Source: Nesterenkonia lacusekhoensis (lineage in GTDB: Bacteria; Actinomycetota; Actinomycetes; Actinomycetales; Micrococcaceae). Taken from it: 64,000 bases of DNA. A program made the translations under genes and the position numbers. Location: assembly GCF_017876395.1 (NCBI RefSeq), contig NZ_JAGINX010000001.1:1240001-1304000 (forward strand), written 5' to 3'. Below the pieces are notes generated by a model. The model searched no databases. It worked only from the letters and a program-made list of their open reading frames with translations, and was not told the origin of the DNA. Below, piece after piece: positions 59,460 to 64,000 of the stretch; the stretch's first letter is position 1, and each line of letters opens with the position of its first letter.

Positions 59460-61262
59460 GTGCTCCGCACACACGAGACCGGCGCGATCAACGCCGAACA
59501 TATTGGCCAGACCGTCACCCTGACCGGCTGGGTCGCCCGCCGTCGGGACCATGGAGGGGTGGCATTCCTCGATCTGCGGGACGCCTCCGGCATCGCCCAG
59601 GTCGTGGTGCGGGACGAGGAGGACTTCGATCCCCTGCGCAACGAGTTCGTCCTGAAGGTCACCGGCACAGTGGAGCGTCGCCCTGAGGGCAACGAGAACC
59701 CGAACCTTCCCTCCGGCGAGGTCGAGGTCATCGCAGAGACCGTGGAGGTCCTCAACACGGCCGCTCCCCTGCCGTTCCAGGTGGATGAGCATGTGGAGGT
59801 GGGCGAAGAGGCTCGCCTGAAGCACCGCTACCTGGACCTGCGCCGCCCTGCACCCGCGAAGGCGATGAAGCTGCGCTCCGAGGCCAACCGGGTCGCCCGG
59901 GAGTTCCTGCATGAGCAGGCCTACACCGAGGTCGAGACCCCGACTCTGACGCGGTCCACTCCGGAGGGCGCCCGCGATTTCCTGGTGCCGGCCCGTCTGT
60001 CGCCGGGTGCCTGGTACGCCCTGCCCCAGTCGCCTCAGCTGTTCAAACAGCTGCTGCAGGTCGGTGGGATCGAGCGCTACTACCAGATCGCGCGGTGCTA
60101 TCGCGATGAGGACTTCCGCGCCGACCGTCAGCCTGAGTTCACCCAGTTGGACATCGAGGCGAGCTTCGTGGAGCAGGCCGATGTGATCTCCCTCGCCGAA
60201 GAGCTCGTCGGGCGGCTGTGGAAGCTCATCGGCGCTGAGATCGAGGCTCCGATCCCCCACATCACCTACCGTGAGGCCATGGCCAAGTACGGAACCGATA
60301 AGCCGGATCTGCGCTTCGGCCTGGAGCTCACCGAGCTCACTGAGTACTTCAAGGACACCCCGTTCCGCGTCTTCCAGGCCCCCTACGTGGGCGCTGTGGT
60401 CATGCCCGGCGGGGCGGACCAGCCCCGGCGCACCCTGGACGCGTGGCAGGAATGGGCCAAGCAGCGCGGCGCCAAGGGCCTGGCCTACGTGTTGATCCAG
60501 GAGGACGGAGAGCTCGGCGGCCCGGTGGCCAAGAACCTCTCCGAGACGGAGAAGGCCGGCCTGGCCGAGGCGGTCGGCGCCGAGCCGGGCGACTGCGTCT
60601 TCTTCGCCGCCGGTGAGGTCTCCCCCTCCCGCAGCCTGCTCGGCGCGGCCCGCAACGAGATCGCTGCCCGTCTGGGCCTGATCGAAGAGGGCTCCTGGTC
60701 CTTCGTGTGGGTGGTGGACGCTCCTATGTTCGAACCGGCCGCCGACGCAACTGCCGCCGGCGACGTAGCGGTCGGCTCCGGTGCCTGGACTGCCGTGCAC
60801 CACGCCTTCACCGCCCCGAAGCCGGAGTTCGCTGAGACCTTCGACCAGGAACCGGGCGAGGCGCTGGCCTATGCCTACGACCTGGTCTGCAACGGCAACG
60901 AGATCGGCGGCGGCTCCATCCGTATCCACCGCCAGGACATGCAGGAGCGCGTGTTCAAGGTCATGGGCATCTCCGAGGAGGAGGCCCAGGAGAAGTTCGG
61001 CTTCCTGCTGGACGCCATGAAGTTCGGCGCGCCCCCGCACGGCGGCATCGCTTTCGGCTGGGACCGCGTGGTGGCCCTGCTGGCCGGCGAGGAGTCCATC
61101 CGCGAGGTCATCGCCTTCCCGAAGACCGGTGGCGGCTACGACCCGCTGACCGCTGCCCCGACACCCATCACCGCCCAGCAGCGCAAGGAGGCCGGTGTGG
61201 ACTCCACGCCGGAGCCCAAGCGCGAAGGCAGCAGCGAGAGCAAGTACGGCGCGGCGAGCTGA
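59460..61262 (+). CDS. aspS: Aspartyl-tRNA synthetase (bacterial type)
   Basis: A 600-residue class-IIb synthetase. The N-terminal OB-fold ('[23 protein letters not shown]', key [10 protein letters not shown]) binds the anticodon. Motif 1 lies near '[21 protein letters not shown]' (about 160). Motif 2 is '[22 protein letters not shown]' (about 205, FR-x-E type). A bacterial GAD insertion spans about 295-415. Motif 3 is '[14 protein letters not shown]' (about 530). GGAAGGA precedes the GTG by 4 bases. It ends with a strong terminator, and hisS-aspS form a synthetase pair. Discrimination between tRNA-Asp and tRNA-Asn cannot be judged here. Confidence 0.96.
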   Translation: MLRTHETGAINAEHIGQTVTLTGWVARRRDHGGVAFLDLRDASGIAQVVVRDEEDFDPLRNEFVLKVTGTVERRPEGNENPNLPSGEVEVIAETVEVLNTAAPLPFQVDEHVEVGEEARLKHRYLDLRRPAPAKAMKLRSEANRVAREFLHEQAYTEVETPTLTRSTPEGARDFLVPARLSPGAWYALPQSPQLFKQLLQVGGIERYYQIARCYRDEDFRADRQPEFTQLDIEASFVEQADVISLAEELVGRLWKLIGAEIEAPIPHITYREAMAKYGTDKPDLRFGLELTELTEYFKDTPFRVFQAPYVGAVVMPGGADQPRRTLDAWQEWAKQRGAKGLAYVLIQEDGELGGPVAKNLSETEKAGLAEAVGAEPGDCVFFAAGEVSPSRSLLGAARNEIAARLGLIEEGSWSFVWVVDAPMFEPAADATAAGDVAVGSGAWTAVHHAFTAPKPEFAETFDQEPGEALAYAYDLVCNGNEIGGGSIRIHRQDMQERVFKVMGISEEEAQEKFGFLLDAMKFGAPPHGGIAFGWDRVVALLAGEESIREVIAFPKTGGGYDPLTAAPTPITAQQRKEAGVDSTPEPKREGSSESKYGAAS

Positions 61263-61288
61263 TCCCCAGCCCCACAGCTCTACACACG

Positions 61289-61326
61289 AGGCCCGGCAGG
61301 AAGTCCTCTCTCCTGCCGGGCCTTGG
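61289..61326 (+). terminator. Terminator hairpin after aspS
   Basis: AGGCCCGGCAGGA (61289-61301) and TCCTGCCGGGCCT (61311-61323) form a 13-bp perfect stem with a 9-base loop, followed by TGG rather than a full T-run. It lies 27 bases after the stop codon. Confidence 0.75.
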
Positions 61327-61472
61327 TGTGTCTGCTCCCGGTGCGGCCCATGAGCACTGTGACCACCTTCAGCGCGCAGGCCACCGCCGCTGACCTGCAC
61401 AGCGGAGGATTCGCGCGCGTCACATCGACAGAGCGGATCGTGGAGGCACTCACCCGAGAATCGGAGTGACCC

Positions 61473-62783
61473 TCACGCCGCCTGAGCACGAGAACACCAA
61501 GACTCTGTCCCCGGACGTGGGGACACTGACGTCGACTCGTCCTGCTCCGAGGCCATCTCTTCCTCTTCCACACTCAGCGGAGGGTCCAGGAAACCGTGGG
61601 TCGTCATGCGGTGGTGGCGGCGGCACAGCGCCCAGAGGTTGGCCGCCTCAGTGGGGCCCGCGGGCCAAGGGACCTGATGGTCCAGATCTGACCTCTCGGC
61701 GGGGACCATACAGCCCGGAGCCCGGCAGGTTCCGTCCCGGAACGTGAGCGCGTCTCTCAGCCGCATCGGGGCGAATCGGCCGCGGTAGCGCACCGCAAGG
61801 ATGTCCGGCACCTCGCCCGGGCCGACATCAGGTCCGCAGAACGCCTCATACCACTCGTGAGCCGCTCCGGGAGCTGCAGCCAACCTGCGCGCCTGCTCCG
61901 CCGGAACAGCCCAACGCCGGTCAGCGCTCACGGCCGGCTCCTCGGAGTCCTCGGTCAACGAAGCCTCTGGAATCATGATCGCGATCTTCGTCTGCACCGG
62001 GGAGCCGTCCACCCGACCATCCAACAACCACGAGGCGAAGAGATCTGCCTCGAGCTGAGCCAGAGTCCGGTCATCCTCTGGCCGCTGGTCCGATCGTCGG
62101 CCGCGGGCAGCCGCAACCAATCGCCTCTAGATGGAAGCGGCGGCCACTGTGGGGATCAGCGCCTGGACCAGGCTCATGCCGTCCTCACCGTGGACGACGT
62201 GGACGGCTCGTTCCTCCTCGGCCCGGTGGCATCGGGCGGCATGCTCCCGCACGTCCAGACATGCGAGGTATCGGTTCAGCCAGGCCTGCAGACTGCTCGG
62301 CGCCCGGTGTTCCACAACCTCCGCCGCCGCCTGATCCAGAGACTCCACATTCTTCGGGTCCTCCATACTCAGCGCCGCACGCGCAATCTTGCGGACCCGC
62401 GCCGCGTCCGTGCCGCCGTCACTGAAGCGTCGCCAGACCCGGGGCAGTTCCCGTCGAGCGAAGCGCATGGCTCCGAGCAGCTCAGTCACCGACCGCTCGC
62501 TGCTCCCCAAGGTGAGCGCCAGATCCCGGACAGTGGCCTTGCGAACATCAGCACGGAGTGGCGCAGGAAGCTGAAGTCCCCCGATCTCGCGCTCTCGCGC
62601 ATCCTGATAGTCCAGCATCCTGCTGATCTGCGCGCCCTCAGTCCGGCGGGCCTGTCTCTGCAGCGTTGAGGCAGAGACCAGCAGCTCCTCCGGATCGTGC
62701 ACCCGCCGACCGCTCCCGCGCTGATCCTGCGCCTGGTCCTGAGCCCAAGCCCGAGCCCGAGCCCGAGCCCGATTCTCTGCCAT
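61473..62783 (-). pseudogene. DUF222/HNH endonuclease (13E12 family), interrupted by an in-frame TAG
   Basis: A single frame of 436 codons is broken only by TAG at 62127-62129. The upstream part (ATG 62783, 218 residues) is a DUF222 domain, with 'EGAQISRMLDYQDARE', 'LGSSERSVTELLGAMRFARRELPRV' and so on. The downstream part continues in the same frame: 'RRLVAAARGRRSDQRP', then 'LEADLFASWLLDGRVDGSPVQ', 'LRDALTFRDGTCRAPGC' and an HNH motif 'SDLDHQVPWPAGPTEAANL' with 'CRRHHRMTTH'. In relatives a Tyr or similar residue stands at the stop. TAGGGT lies 6 bases before the ATG. Readthrough, a TTG restart at 62120 or sequencing error are alternatives to loss of function. Confidence 0.82.
62741..62770. 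repeat. Five-copy hexamer repeat in the DUF222 gene start
   Basis: GAGCCC AAGCCC and three further GAGCCC units encode an Arg-Ala run (RARARARAWA) on the minus strand. Copy number changes would keep the frame. Confidence 0.8.
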
Positions 62784-62862
62784 GATCTGACCCTACGGAG
62801 GGGGGGTCTGACATGACTGCGTGACACGTTCTCTGGGGACCCTCCTATGAAAGACTGAGGGG

Positions 62863-63297
62863 ATGGACTCCGGCCTGCAGAACCCCAGCATCATCCGCGT
62901 CGCCGCCGTCGTGATCTGTGATTCCCAGCGACGGATCCTCACCGTCCGCAAACGGGGGACCCACCGGTTCATGCTGCCCGGCGGCAAGCCGGAGGCCGGA
63001 GAGGACCCTCATCAGGCAGCCGCCCGCGAGGCCTACGAAGAGATCGGCCTTGACTTGGACGCCCACACATTGGAGCACCTGGGACAGTTCAGCGCCGATG
63101 CGGCCAATGAGCCCGGCCAGCTGGTCCAGGCCGAAGCCTATCTGCTGCCTGAGCCTCAGCGCCCCGAGGATCTCCAGGCGGCCGCCGAGATCGACGAACT
63201 GCGCTGGATGTCGGCTGAGCAGATCGTCACCGGCACCGACATCGCGCCTCTGCTGAGCACCCAGATCATTCCCGCGTGGATGGAGCGCACCGGATGA
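62863..63297 (+). CDS. Nudix hydrolase
   Basis: A 144-residue pyrophosphohydrolase. The Nudix box is complete: GGKPEAGEDPHQAAAREAYEEIGL (residues about 41-64; key residues G-x5-E-x7-R-E-x2-E-E-x-G-L). The strand before it, 'RVAAVVICDSQRRILTVRKRGTHRFMLPGG', is typical of MutT-type proteins that hydrolyse nucleoside diphosphate derivatives. The substrate is unknown. The ATG follows GAGGGG with no spacer and AAGACT by 6 bases, so a leaderless start is possible. Its stop overlaps the start of the VanZ remnant (ATGA). Confidence 0.9.
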   Translation: MDSGLQNPSIIRVAAVVICDSQRRILTVRKRGTHRFMLPGGKPEAGEDPHQAAAREAYEEIGLDLDAHTLEHLGQFSADAANEPGQLVQAEAYLLPEPQRPEDLQAAAEIDELRWMSAEQIVTGTDIAPLLSTQIIPAWMERTG

Positions 63298-64000
63298 GCG
63301 ACCAGATCATGTCCGCCGTCGTCGCCCTGCTCACAGGGGCTGTGGTGGCTGTGGTGCTGTTCGTCCCGTTCGTCTTCCTGAACTATCGGCGACGCGGCCG
63401 CCTCAGCCTGCTCCGAACGACATCCAGTGCACCTCCGCTCAGCTGAGACCGCTGCAGCTCCTCGACGACATCGGCACCACCGCGGCGGCCACAGGCGTGT
63501 CCCTGCCCCATAATCCTGCCTTCATGCAGGTGGCCGCTGAACGTCCTGCTGTTCATGCCGCTGGGCTGCTTCCTGCGGATGTTGTGGGGCCGCGGCGTCG
63601 TCGTGTCGACGGCGACAGGCCTGGCAGTCTCCGCGATGATCGAGACCACTCAGATCACCGGCGTCTGGGGCATCTACCCCTGCCCCTACCGGGTATTCGA
63701 CGTAGACGATCTGCTGGCCAACACCTCCGGAGCCCTTCTCGGTGCCGTGCTGGTCAGCCTGCTGCTGCAGCTGCGCAGCAGACTGCTGCCGGCGCCCATC
63801 GCGGCGCCCTCGGACATCTCAGGAGTCTCAGAACGGATCAGCCTCGGGCGTCGCGTGACCGGCATGGTCTGCGATGTCCTGGCCGTGCTGCTTCTGGCCG
63901 TGGCTGTGGCGGTGCTCAGCAATGCCTGGCAGATGCACCTGGGCAGAACCGGAGAACAGATCGACGCCGAGCTGACCCAACGGATCGCCGTCTGGGTCCC
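63294..64000 (+). pseudogene. VanZ/RDD-family membrane protein, decayed and cut by the window edge
   Basis: The frame starting at ATG 63294 (overlapping the Nudix stop) reads MSDQIMSAVVALLTGAVVAV then 'FLNYRRRGRLSLLRT' and stops at 63446. VanZ sequence continues in a second frame from about 63420 ('IQCTSAQLRPLQLLDDIGTT', 'LPHNPAFMQVA'). It continues in a third from about 63536 ('LNVLLFMPLGCFLRMLW', 'IETTQITGVWGIYPCPYRVF', 'DVDDLLANTSGALLG'). About 25 residues normally found between the first two parts are absent. After the VanZ domain the third frame enters what looks like an RDD domain ('RRVTGMVCDVLAVLLLAVAVAV') and stays open to the edge. Two independent frame breaks argue for decay. Confidence 0.78.

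Noticed and set aside
58983-61400. An 805-codon minus-strand open frame opposite aspS
   Set aside because: It is antisense to clear hisS/aspS motifs and has shadow-like composition.

Overview
This 64-kb window is chromosomal DNA from a high-GC actinobacterium, most likely a member of the Micrococcaceae. The evidence is the strong G/C third-position bias and several actinobacterial hallmarks: an actinobacterial integration host factor (mihF), a PriA without Walker motifs, an Rpf resuscitation factor, MptB-type polyprenol-mannose transferases, a dnaE2/DUF6504 cassette and a leuS-degV-comEA-comEC order. Acid-rich proteins such as MltG would suit a Nesterenkonia-like, salt-tolerant genus, but that is a guess. 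Nearly all of the window is core genome.

Layout. 1-6.5 kb: a possible integrase start at the left edge, then a minus-strand operon of three membrane GT-C glycosyltransferases and an AEC transporter, divergent from orn and tRNA-His. 6.9-10.6 kb: a small accessory stretch holding a DUF2975/HTH regulatory pair with a clear promoter and operator, YrhK, an ASCH protein, a frameshifted SDR and a zinc alcohol dehydrogenase. 10.6-21 kb: plus-strand genes for a DEAD-box helicase with a long structured leader, an acyl-CoA synthetase, a LexA-controlled DUF6504-dnaE2 pair, a CoA-transferase, an ATP-grasp protein and a TVP38 protein. 21-23 kb: EamA exporter and nitronate monooxygenase. 23-24.3 kb: rpf, preceded by a leader with a predicted pseudoknot, and convergent with comEC.

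24-31 kb carries leuS-degV-comEA-comEC on the minus strand. 32-57 kb is an almost unbroken minus-strand run reading, in transcription order, mltG-aroE, aroC-aroK-aroB-efp-nusB, pyrR-pyrB-pyrC-(membrane protein)-carA-carB-pyrF-mihF, a broken aldehyde dehydrogenase, gmk-rpoZ-coaBC, metK, a metF-like gene and priA. This run links peptidoglycan termination, the shikimate pathway, de novo pyrimidine synthesis (PyrR-controlled, without pyrD or pyrE), nucleotide, CoA and SAM synthesis, and replication restart. 56.7-61.3 kb holds a DUF349 gene, hisS and aspS. 61.4-64 kb holds a nonsense-interrupted DUF222-HNH gene, a Nudix hydrolase and a decayed VanZ/RDD gene that runs off the right edge.

Two themes recur. 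Many genes start 6-7 bases after a TANNNT -10 box (metK, gmk, aroC, priA and others), which points to leaderless mRNAs. Four genes are visibly broken, and all of them are accessory functions. The most promising undescribed elements are RNA-level: the rpf leader with a 9-bp hairpin-loop pseudoknot, and the helicase leader with stacked hairpins and a stop-start-coupled seven-codon ORF.
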